NCBI GenBank assembly: GCA_964019415.1
Contig: OZ025879.1
Coordinates: forward strand, 7,190,649 to 7,254,648
Direction: 5' to 3'
DNA: 64,000 bases
From: Ianthella basta
Taxonomy: Eukaryota; Porifera; Demospongiae; Verongiida; Ianthellidae
The notes below the pieces were generated by a model. That model was given only the letters and a program-made list of their open reading frames with translations. It was not told the origin of the DNA and made no database searches. Positions 10,487 through 18,707 of the stretch are shown here, in pieces. The position numbers and the translations under genes were made by a program. Position 1 is the stretch's first letter. Each line of letters starts with the position of its first letter.

Positions 10487-13400
10487 TTTTTTTTTATTTT
10501 TTTTTTTTATATACGATAATGCAAACTATTACAAGGAGTGAGCTGATGATAAGGACAGAAACATGCAAAAGTCTAGTTCATAATACAATAACTGAATGAA
10601 TGTGATAGTGATTGGGAGAATATATAAAGTTAAGCAAGAAAATAGACAAAGTACATAGTCAGTTTATTTACTTATTTCTCTTTGTAATTGTCTCCTACAA
10701 GCTACCCAGTCCGGTTTGTCATCTTTAAGGCGATCTGAATTCATCTTATTCCATATTTCAGGAATTCTTCCTCGGTAGCTTCTTTTAAAAACCTCTAAGG
10801 ATTTAGTAGTGATATAGGATTGTAATTGATGGTCGTGAGACTTCGTTGGTGCTACTCTGGCTGATCTGCGAGGCTTCACTTTGCTGCAGTCTTCAAATTC
10901 AGGGGTAAGTGATTTCAGTGGAGTCTTGATGTCTCCATGCAGAAGTTTGCATGTAAGACCTACTGCAGCCGCTTGTCTTCTCTGCTCCAATGAACTGATG
11001 GGGAGTTGATCAAACATGTTGTGTGCCTGCTCTTGGACTCTGTCCAATTTGTCCAGATTGGTCTTTGCTGCACTCCAGTACACAAGGTTCCCATACTCTA
11101 GCTTCGGGCGGACAAATGCTGTGTAAGCTGTGTGGAGGCCATTATCATCAAGGTACCTTCTCGCTCGTCTTATGGCTCCTAGTCTTTGCCTTGCCTCAGT
11201 TGCAATTCTGTCAACATGAGGTGACCTTGTTCCTTTGCTGTCCAAGGTAAAACCAAGAACTTCCAATGTCTCATTCTCACAGATCACTTCTCCTTCCATA
11301 ACCAAAGGCACATTCACTACATCCCTCTTTTTGCTGATGGTGATTGCTTTTGTCTTCTTCGCTTCAAATTCGAGAAGCCATTTCTTACCAAACTTCAAAA
11401 TCCTTTCAATGTCCGAATTCAGCAACGCAGCACTTGTCTCTCTTTCACCTGTTGGTATTCGCATTACAAGGGTAACATCATCAGCATAACATAGCATTGC
11501 TGCATGCCGGGCTTCCTCAGGCAATCTTCGGATAAACACATCAAAAAGCAGTGGTGACCATATTCCCCCTTGGGGAACACCTGAGCGGATTTGACAAACC
11601 TCAGACTTCTCTCCATTGGTGGCGACCACAAAAGAGCGATCTGAAAGGTAGCTCTTCAGGAGAGCAAGTGCTCTTCCTCTAATGCCTATTGACTGCAAGT
11701 GTGCCAGTAGACCTCTCCACCATACACGGTCAAATGCACCTCTGATGTCAAGTGCTACTACTCGGAGTTCTTCACGTGCTTCAAGTGCAGTAGCAACCTC
11801 ATCAGCAATGATGACTCCAACATCAGCAGTTCCTGTTCCTGGAACAAATCCAAATTGCTCATCTGGGATGTACGGCAGGAGACAACTTCTTAGTTGAGGA
11901 AGGAGGACCCTTTCAAATGTTGTTGAGAGGGTGGGCAGCACTGATATTGGTCTATAGTTGGAAGGCAATGTTGATGGCCCCTTCTTATGGATCGGGGTGA
12001 CACGAGCAATTTTCCAGGATTTTGGAAAAATCCCGGTCCTCACGATCTTCTGAAATAGTCGAGTGATGGGCTTCGAGAGTGGGCCGGCACATTGCTTAAG
12101 CACTCTAGGGCTTACTCCGTCCAATCCAACTGATTTACTTTCATCCAGCTTCTTCAAAACAGTCCGGATTCGATTCTGTTTCACTCTGAAGGTCTTCAGC
12201 ACAGATTCAAATTCTTCATCAGGCAGATCTGGCAGCTCAGCAGATTCTTCATTAGGTATGCAAAATTTCTCACTGAAGAACTTGGCAAGGGCGTCTGCTT
12301 TGGGGGTCACTGTTTGCTTCTTAGGTGCAAAGCCTGTGATGTCTTTTGTCATCTGCCACCAGTGCCTGGAGTTGGTGCCTTTTGCCAGTTTCTTCCTGAT
12401 TCGATTCTGGTGTTGGCAAAGAGCTTTGTTGTACACATGTGTGGCTTTCTTGCTCAATTTTGCATAGCTGGCCATGTCATTCCTTCTCCACGCTGCTTCT
12501 TTCTTTGACCATGCTTCCTGGCATCGTCTGTCCCACCAAGGAAAGGGCCTGGTCATCATTGTGCTGGATCTTGGAACGAACTTGTTGGTAACAGACACTA
12601 TCTTTTCAGTAACAAATGCCACTGCTTCCTCAGTTCCGCTTGGAAGATCCCAACTAGTTGATCTGAACTCCCCAATCATGCGATTCCAGTTGGCCTGCTT
12701 CCAGTGATAAACAGTTCTTTTTGGTGCTGCAATGGGCAATTCTAGGATTCTGGTCAAGTTCACCAGCAGGGTCTGGTGATCGGATGAGCCACAATGTGGA
12801 AGGTGGGTGACTGAACCATCATACGGGCCAATGACCAGATCTAGAATTGCCTCACCTCGGGTAGGCCTCGATACCAGTTGGAGCAAGCCCCTGGCCTCAC
12901 AAAACTCACGTGTAGCCTTGCCAGTAGCATCAGTTTTGGTTGATTTCAGCCATTCCTCCTCGTGTGCATTAAAGTCTCCAATCATCAGTACTTGTTGCTT
13001 TTTGTCTTTAGTGATTTCGTCATACAGTAATCCTAGTTGTTGAATCAGGGTTGTGTCAGAGGCAGAGGGTTGGGTGTAGACACAAACCAGCGTTGTTGGA
13101 CTGTCACCCGGGATGGTTACCGCGCACATTTCAGCCTTTTCGCGTACATAGTACTTCGATACTGGGTAGTCGTCACACAAGATGTCTTCTCGCGCCATGA
13201 TGATGACTCCTCCACCGTGCTTGGTGCGATCTACCCTCGCCTTGACAGTATATCCTGTAGGTGCGATGCTGGCGTCTGGTTCTGTGTCTAGGTGAGTTTC
13301 CGTTAGGCACAAGAAGTGGGGTCTGCCGCGTTCAACCGCCATTGCTCCCAGCTCCCCACATCCCTGGCGAAGGCCTCGAATGTTGGTTGTAAGAATCGTC

Positions 13401-13540
13401 AGCTCATCTCCTAGCATAGTTTGCCGTCCTCGATCCGGTCTATCTCCTCCAGACTCGCCAAGCTGAGCGCTGACGTTGCTGGGATCCTCGGTAGGTGCGG
13501 TGGAGGAGCGCGATTCCGCCATCTTGACGATGACGAAACC
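10487..13540 (-). mobile_element. Apparently full-length Jockey/CR1-superfamily LINE
   Basis: The boundaries are set by the uninterrupted paralogue: AATGCTGCATAAGATACGTA at about 8212 is split here into AATGCTGCA (ends 10486) and CATAAGATACGTA (from 13542). The duplicated target is therefore at most 2-3 bp. The left edge is a T-rich run, the poly(A) tail of a minus-strand element. One long ORF fills it. The element arrived after the 7.5-8.3 / 9.8-10.5 kb duplication. Confidence 0.85.
10664..13522 (-). CDS. LINE polyprotein: APE endonuclease + reverse transcriptase
   Basis: A 952-aa ORF starts at the ATG at 13522; an upstream in-frame ATG at 13582 lies in host flank and is rejected. An apurinic-type endonuclease covers about residues 35-260, with N-I-R-G near the start, L-T-E-T-H, I-G-D-F-N-A-H and the terminal S-S-D-H. 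A reverse transcriptase follows: N-Y-R-P-I-S-V-L-P, A-L-D-I-R-G-A-F-D, S-G-V-P-Q-G-G-I-W-S-P and the catalytic Y-A-D-D. The C-terminal region has P-K-L-E-Y-G-N and W-S-A-A-K. All catalytic motifs look intact with no internal stop, so the copy may be competent or very recently active. No separate ORF1 is seen. Confidence 0.85.
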   Translation of the reverse strand: MAESRSSTAPTEDPSNVSAQLGESGGDRPDRGRQTMLGDELTILTTNIRGLRQGCGELGAMAVERGRPHFLCLTETHLDTEPDASIAPTGYTVKARVDRTKHGGGVIIMAREDILCDDYPVSKYYVREKAEMCAVTIPGDSPTTLVCVYTQPSASDTTLIQQLGLLYDEITKDKKQQVLMIGDFNAHEEEWLKSTKTDATGKATREFCEARGLLQLVSRPTRGEAILDLVIGPYDGSVTHLPHCGSSDHQTLLVNLTRILELPIAAPKRTVYHWKQANWNRMIGEFRSTSWDLPSGTEEAVAFVTEKIVSVTNKFVPRSSTMMTRPFPWWDRRCQEAWSKKEAAWRRNDMASYAKLSKKATHVYNKALCQHQNRIRKKLAKGTNSRHWWQMTKDITGFAPKKQTVTPKADALAKFFSEKFCIPNEESAELPDLPDEEFESVLKTFRVKQNRIRTVLKKLDESKSVGLDGVSPRVLKQCAGPLSKPITRLFQKIVRTGIFPKSWKIARVTPIHKKGPSTLPSNYRPISVLPTLSTTFERVLLPQLRSCLLPYIPDEQFGFVPGTGTADVGVIIADEVATALEAREELRVVALDIRGAFDRVWWRGLLAHLQSIGIRGRALALLKSYLSDRSFVVATNGEKSEVCQIRSGVPQGGIWSPLLFDVFIRRLPEEARHAAMLCYADDVTLVMRIPTGERETSAALLNSDIERILKFGKKWLLEFEAKKTKAITISKKRDVVNVPLVMEGEVICENETLEVLGFTLDSKGTRSPHVDRIATEARQRLGAIRRARRYLDDNGLHTAYTAFVRPKLEYGNLVYWSAAKTNLDKLDRVQEQAHNMFDQLPISSLEQRRQAAAVGLTCKLLHGDIKTPLKSLTPEFEDCSKVKPRRSARVAPTKSHDHQLQSYITTKSLEVFKRSYRGRIPEIWNKMNSDRLKDDKPDWVACRRQLQREISK

Positions 13541-13824
13541 ACATAAGATACGTACATGATGTTTTAGTGAACAATTCACCATAGTTCAACATACACACAG
13601 AGACACACGCACACACACACAGAGAGAGAGACTGGGAAATATGGGGCACCACAAGTCAACATATTCATAGCTGTGAGCTATAGCTACGCATGTAGCTAGC
13701 TACACAAAGGCACAATTATGTACTGTAACACACACATTATAATTAGCCGAAGTGAAACTAAAATGAAACACAGTCTTGCTGTTGCCATGGTAACGTTTAG
13801 TTATGCATGACTATATATATATTT
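13541..13824 (+). promoter_or_regulatory. Displaced promoter block of receptor B, with perfect X-box
   Basis: From about 13624 this matches the promoter block of gene A (776-950) almost base for base, including AAGTCAACATATTCATA. A perfect X-box, GTTGCCATGGTAAC, is at 13781-13794. It ends at GCATGACTATATATATA where a LINE begins, so it is now separated from receptor B's first exon by about 4.9 kb. Confidence 0.6.
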
Positions 13825-13828
13825 ATAT

Positions 13829-14962
13829 ATGGAGATTAAGATGGCGGCCTCGAACGTGAGAGCACGTAGATTGACAAAAGATTTGATGGGCGACTGTGAG
13901 CGAAGAGAGAAAAGATCAGTAGGGAGGGTGATTCAGAAGAGAAGAGGACAAGAGAGAAAGGAGATTATTCACAATATCGATGGTAGGACCGCAGAAGGGG
14001 TCGAGAAAAAGAGCGGAGACGGGATTGGGACAAAGATCGCGAGCAAGATTGGTGGACAGTTGGAGGAAGTAGTCGATGGTGTGGTTGGAGAAGGGGTTGA
14101 TTATGTGAGTGACGAAGGGACCGATGGAAGGAGTGGTGATGGCAAAGTGAGTCTTGTGAAGGAAGGTGAGCCAGGACTAGGGGAGACCAGGGACGAAGCA
14201 ATTAGATGTCTCTGTACTCGTGAAGTAGAGTCAGGGGAAATGGTGTGCTGCGAGATTTGTGAAGGATGGTCTCACATCAGATGCCTGGGAATGAAAGAGG
14301 ATGCCGGAGTGATGGAGGGGAAATCCTTTGTTTGCTATTTTTGCTTGTCTGCTTGTCTGGTGCAATTGCGCAAAGAAGTAGGGGGGTTGAGGGAAGAAAT
14401 GAGCATGATGAAGAGTGAAATGGATGAAATGAGAGTGGAGAATGAGAGATTGAGAGGCCTGGGCTTAGGAGGGTCCCAGAGAGAGGAGGTGTTGGAGTGT
14501 ATGACACAGAGTGAAGGGGTGACAGGTGATAAGGTGGAAAAGATGGTAGTGTCAGATGAGCGAGAGAAACAGGCAACATGCCTACAGAGATCTGGTCAGG
14601 AAAGTAGTGAGAGGCAAAATGACTGTGGGGGGAACAGTCCAAAGAGTGTAGGAAGGGAGAAGTCAGCCAAATATGTTTCAGGGGTGCGAAAAGTGTGGGG
14701 AACCCGGAAGAGAGAGTCCTGCAATGAAATTGCGAAGGAGATGGTCAGGGTAGTGGGGAAGATGTCTTCTAGGTTCTTCATTAGTAAGCACGTGGGTCAG
14801 TGGAAGGAAAAGAAGGTGTGGTGGTTTGTTGTGAAAGCCCAAGAGAGAGATCTATTGACATTGGATGAACAGTGGAAGCATAAGTATTGGCGGTGGCAGA
14901 AAGTTGGAAGAGGGGAGCGTGATTTTTTAGCGATGGAACCTGTGTCGGAGGGGCACAGGTGA
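13829..14962 (+). CDS. LINE ORF1 protein with PHD finger
   Basis: A 377-aa ORF; a second in-frame ATG lies four codons in. The N-terminus is basic. About residues 123-171 form a C4HC3 PHD-type finger: C-L-C, then C-C-E-I-C, W-S-H-I-R-C and C-Y-F-C. A heptad-like, Met/Glu-rich coiled-coil segment follows (about 180-215). The C-terminal third is Lys/Trp-rich and suits nucleic-acid binding. PHD-containing ORF1 proteins are known in CR1/L2/Jockey-superfamily LINEs; they are thought to bind element RNA or chromatin. The stop TGA (14960-14962) overlaps the start of the ORF2 frame. Confidence 0.8.
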   Translation: MEIKMAASNVRARRLTKDLMGDCERREKRSVGRVIQKRRGQERKEIIHNIDGRTAEGVEKKSGDGIGTKIASKIGGQLEEVVDGVVGEGVDYVSDEGTDGRSGDGKVSLVKEGEPGLGETRDEAIRCLCTREVESGEMVCCEICEGWSHIRCLGMKEDAGVMEGKSFVCYFCLSACLVQLRKEVGGLREEMSMMKSEMDEMRVENERLRGLGLGGSQREEVLECMTQSEGVTGDKVEKMVVSDEREKQATCLQRSGQESSERQNDCGGNSPKSVGREKSAKYVSGVRKVWGTRKRESCNEIAKEMVRVVGKMSSRFFISKHVGQWKEKKVWWFVVKAQERDLLTLDEQWKHKYWRWQKVGRGERDFLAMEPVSEGHR

Positions 14963-17900
14963 AAGCTACTGGTGAGGTGGCAGGGGGAGGGGAAGAAGAG
15001 GGATTGTTTGCAGATGTTGGGACCAGAGGTGAGGGGAGGTTGAGTATGATGTGTTGGAATGTTTGTGGGTGGGGAAGAGGTGGTGGTGAAATGGAGAAAA
15101 TGAGGGAAGGGCATGATATGAGGGCAAAGGTGATAGATTTCTACAAGCCAGATGTGGTGGCATTGGTGGAAACTTGGTTGAGGGGAGAGGAGGAGATTGC
15201 TGTGGAAGGATATAGGTGGTTTGGGCGGAATAGAAGAAACCTCCATAGGAAGGCAGTGAGGGGTTCAGGTGGGGTTGGTCTGTTGGTTCGTGAAGAGGTG
15301 CTGGAGAAGTGGGCAGTGGAAGTCATAGACGCAGACATTGAGGATATTCTATGGGTGAAGTTAAGTCAAGGGAATGAAGACACTCTGATATTGGCAGCAT
15401 GCTACATCCCACCTGAGTCCTCAAGCCGGGGACAGGGGGCAGAGGAAACCCTCCAGCTGCTATCTGAACAGGTGGCAAAGTTTTGCTCACAGGGGCCTCT
15501 GATAATCTGTGGAGATTTCAACGCTAGATGTGGGGAACTTAATACAGACAGGGATGGCATCCCTCCTAGAAAAGTGATTGATGGGGTGAAGAACAGTCAA
15601 GGCGAAGCATTGGTGGACTTCCTCCGAAGTACAAGTATGACAGAGGTGAATGGGAGGAAGGGAAGGGATGCATTCACTTGTGTCTCTGGCAAGGGATGTT
15701 CAGTGGTCGACTACTGCCTGGTCAGCAAGGAGAATTTCCATATCATTGAAAATTTCAAGGTGACAACCATGTCAGAGAGTGTGGAGGAGATGGATTGCAG
15801 AGGGGTGGTCACTAGAACACCTGACCACTCCCTTATGAGCTGGGAGGTTGCAACTGACTGGGTTAGTGGGATGGAAGAAGGCAAGGAGGAAGGTGAACTT
15901 AAAGATGGCATGGTAAAGCGGTACGCGGTCCCAGAGGGATACTTGGAAGGTGAGGTGGAGAGGGTGAGGTTGTTGACGGATAAAGTGGAAACAGCAGGGA
16001 ATGACCAGGAAGTGATTGATGAAATATACGGAGAATTGACAGAGATGATGAGACAGGGATTGGTAGAGATGAAGGTGAAGAGAGGTAAAGGTGGGCAACC
16101 ATGGTTCACCAAAGAGATTGCCAAACTGAGGAAGGCTTTCCACAGGGCAGAGAGAGAGTGGTTGGAGTGTAATGGTAGTGATGCAAAGAGGGGGAAAAGG
16201 AGAGACTATGTTGAGAAGAGAAGGGAATATAAGAAAGCAGTGAGTAGAGCGAAGAGAAGTTTTGATGAAAGCAGACGAAATGAACTGGATAGAGTGATAA
16301 GAAATCCTAAGAAGTGGTGGAGAATGGCAAGAAAGCTGGGCTTGACAAACGGTAAAAAAAAGAGGAGTGACATTGGTAAGGTATATGATGAGCTGGGTGT
16401 GGTGAGACAGGGTAAGGAAGCCGTAGGGGTATGGAAGAGATACTTTCAAAATGTGTTGAATGAGGGGGGAAGATCAGAGGTTCAGGGAGATGAAGGGGGA
16501 GAAGAGGTAAATGGGGGGAATGAATTGTTAAATGAAGATGTGACAAGAGAAGAAGTGAAGCAGGCTTTGGACACTTTGAAGCGGAAAGCAGCCCCTGGGA
16601 GTGATAGGCTAACGGCTGAAATGGTATGCAGTGATGTCCTGGTGGATTTTTGGTGTAGCCTCTTCAGTTGGTGCTGGAAGAATGGGATGGTTCCCTCGGA
16701 ATGGCGAAGAAGCACCGTGGTCCCCATACCAAAGAGGAGTAGAAGTGGGGTATGCAAGACAGAGGATTTCCGGGGCATTTCATTACTGCCAGTTGCTTAT
16801 AAGGCGATGTGCAGTATTGCTCAGAATAGGTTGGTGCATGTAGTTGAAGAAAGGAAGCTGGTGGCAGAGGAGCAGGGAGGGTTTAGAAAAGGAAGAGGGT
16901 GCAGAGATCAGTTAATGACTTTGGTATTATTGGGGCAGGTGAAAGCAGTGACAAAGACAGGGATGTTTGCCAGTTTTATTGACTTTAAGAAGGCATATGA
17001 CAGGGTGGACAGAGGGAAGTTGTGGAGGTGTTTAGAGGGAATGGGGTTAGGAGGTCGCCTCTCAGCTTTCCTAAAGGCAGTTTATGAGGATGTGAGTTGT
17101 GAAGTGAAGGTGGGAGAGGGACGAAGTGAACCTTTCAAAGTAACATGTGGGTTGAGACAGGGATGCATCCTTTCGCCACTGTTATTCTCCTTGTATATCA
17201 ATTCACTGATAACTAAGCTGAAAGAGGCAGGAGTGGGGGTAAAGTGCAGGGGTCAGCTAATCTCAGTGTTGTTGTATGCAGATGACGCAGTGATTCTTGC
17301 AGAGGATGAAAAATCTATGAAGCATGGGTTGAACACATTAGTAGAATGGTGTAATGAATGGTCAGTTGAAGTGAATGTGGAAAAATGCGGGGTAATGCAT
17401 GTGAGAAGGACAGGTATGAAAAGGACGGAGGAGAAGTTTGATGTTGGAGGTGAAGAGATTGCAGTGGTGCAGGAGTACAAGTATCTTGGGTGTGTGATTG
17501 ATGAGCACCTGCAAGGTACGAGAATGGTGGAGGAGAGAGGAAAGGCGGGAGCAAGAGCACTAAGTGACTGGCTCAGAAGGTGCAGGGCCACTGTGGGGGA
17601 AGTGAGAGGAGCTACCTTTGTGAGGCTGATGGAATCTCTCGTTGAGTCTGTGCTATTGTATGGGGCAGAGGTATGGGGTTGTGGAGCACAACTCGGGCCA
17701 GTTGAAAATGTGCAGATGCGGGCGGCAAGAATCTTTTTAGGGGTGGGGAGACTACACCCTTTGGTCTCCCTGCAATTTGAGATGAACATGCTACCAATGA
17801 AATGGGTGGCAATGAAGAGAAGTATTGAGTTCTGGGTACAGGTAATGAGGATGACTGATGGCAGGTTATTGAAAGTTGTGATGCTTGAAGCCTTGGAAGT

Positions 17901-18477
17901 AGGGTGTAAAGTACGGTGGGTGAAAGAGCTACAACAAAGTTTGGTGAGGTTCAAATGGAAGGGGTTAGATGCTGAGGCCGTGAGTGGGTTGACATTGAAA
18001 GAAGTAAAGCAGGTGTTGAAGGACATAGCATGGAGGGAAGTGAGAGAAGTATGGAGGGAAGCAGCTAGGGAACGGCCAAAGCTGGAAGTGATTGGGAGTT
18101 TAATGGATGCTGAATGCAAGGCGCGGTGTGTGGAGATAGAGTGTAAGATGCAAAGGAGGATGATGGTGAAACTACGAGGGGGAACAGCAGAATTAAGGGT
18201 AGAAACTGGCAGATGGTGTGGGTTAAGTAGGGGCGAACGACTTTGTAAGAACTGTGACAGTGGTGAAGTGGAAGATGTCAAGCACTTTGTGTGCCGGTGT
18301 GTATTTGTGGCAGAAGAGAGGAGAGAAATGGCAAGGCTGATGAATGAGATAGTGGTGGGATGGGAGAGCATGAAGGATGATGACAGGGTGATATGGGTAC
18401 TGGAGGAGGCATGCAAAGATGGAAGAGTGCGGAAGGCGCTGCAGAGGATGTGGCAGAAAAGGACAAGCTGCCCTTAA
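14959..18477 (+). CDS. LINE ORF2: APE endonuclease + reverse transcriptase
   Basis: The open frame is 1172 codons from 14959, where the first codon is GTG; the first in-frame ATG is near 15047, just before C-W-N-V-C-G-W. The endonuclease (about 30-290) has V-A-L-V-E-T-W, I-C-G-D-F-N-A-R and T-P-D-H-S. The reverse transcriptase (about 530-830) has F-R-G-I-S-L-L-P, F-I-D-F-K-K-A-Y-D, G-L-R-Q-G-C-I-L-S-P and the catalytic Y-A-D-D. A C-terminal Cys/His cluster (C-K-N-C, H-F-V-C-R-C) lies near 1095-1115. The ORF is intact. Because ORF1 ends in TGA at 14960-14962, ORF2 is probably expressed by reinitiation or frameshifting. Confidence 0.85.
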   Translation: MKATGEVAGGGEEEGLFADVGTRGEGRLSMMCWNVCGWGRGGGEMEKMREGHDMRAKVIDFYKPDVVALVETWLRGEEEIAVEGYRWFGRNRRNLHRKAVRGSGGVGLLVREEVLEKWAVEVIDADIEDILWVKLSQGNEDTLILAACYIPPESSSRGQGAEETLQLLSEQVAKFCSQGPLIICGDFNARCGELNTDRDGIPPRKVIDGVKNSQGEALVDFLRSTSMTEVNGRKGRDAFTCVSGKGCSVVDYCLVSKENFHIIENFKVTTMSESVEEMDCRGVVTRTPDHSLMSWEVATDWVSGMEEGKEEGELKDGMVKRYAVPEGYLEGEVERVRLLTDKVETAGNDQEVIDEIYGELTEMMRQGLVEMKVKRGKGGQPWFTKEIAKLRKAFHRAEREWLECNGSDAKRGKRRDYVEKRREYKKAVSRAKRSFDESRRNELDRVIRNPKKWWRMARKLGLTNGKKKRSDIGKVYDELGVVRQGKEAVGVWKRYFQNVLNEGGRSEVQGDEGGEEVNGGNELLNEDVTREEVKQALDTLKRKAAPGSDRLTAEMVCSDVLVDFWCSLFSWCWKNGMVPSEWRRSTVVPIPKRSRSGVCKTEDFRGISLLPVAYKAMCSIAQNRLVHVVEERKLVAEEQGGFRKGRGCRDQLMTLVLLGQVKAVTKTGMFASFIDFKKAYDRVDRGKLWRCLEGMGLGGRLSAFLKAVYEDVSCEVKVGEGRSEPFKVTCGLRQGCILSPLLFSLYINSLITKLKEAGVGVKCRGQLISVLLYADDAVILAEDEKSMKHGLNTLVEWCNEWSVEVNVEKCGVMHVRRTGMKRTEEKFDVGGEEIAVVQEYKYLGCVIDEHLQGTRMVEERGKAGARALSDWLRRCRATVGEVRGATFVRLMESLVESVLLYGAEVWGCGAQLGPVENVQMRAARIFLGVGRLHPLVSLQFEMNMLPMKWVAMKRSIEFWVQVMRMTDGRLLKVVMLEALEVGCKVRWVKELQQSLVRFKWKGLDAEAVSGLTLKEVKQVLKDIAWREVREVWREAARERPKLEVIGSLMDAECKARCVEIECKMQRRMMVKLRGGTAELRVETGRWCGLSRGERLCKNCDSGEVEDVKHFVCRCVFVAEERREMARLMNEIVVGWESMKDDDRVIWVLEEACKDGRVRKALQRMWQKRTSCP

Positions 18478-18707
18478 AGAACTATGCCCATTGTGATTCT
18501 TTTGACACTGTTACATTTAATTATATTATAGTGCTGCATGGGGCTGACACCCTAGTGTTTGTATTATACAACACGGTGCACTTAAATAATAATATATCAA
18601 TATGTTAATATGCAGAACGCACCCACACAGTAGGCAGGATGTGGTTGCCAGTCATACAAAAGGACTGTACGTACCTCTAATTCCTAGAAGGAGTGCTGGC
18701 AGACAAC

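Larger units (their letters stand above)
13825..18612 (+). mobile_element. Two-ORF LINE with PHD-finger ORF1, inserted 5' of receptor B
   Basis: Host promoter sequence stops near 13815-13825. Host sequence resembling the 5' flank of copies C and D (GCACCCACACAG...) resumes near 18612. Between them lie two intact overlapping ORFs and a short AT-rich 3' region ending in TAAATAATAATATATCAATA. Exact ends and a target-site duplication could not be fixed because both borders are AT-rich. Confidence 0.8.

Noticed and set aside
15772-18416. Long minus-strand Ser/His/Pro-rich frames opposite the two-ORF LINE
   Set aside because: Antisense shadows of G/A-rich coding sequence; they carry no recognisable motif.
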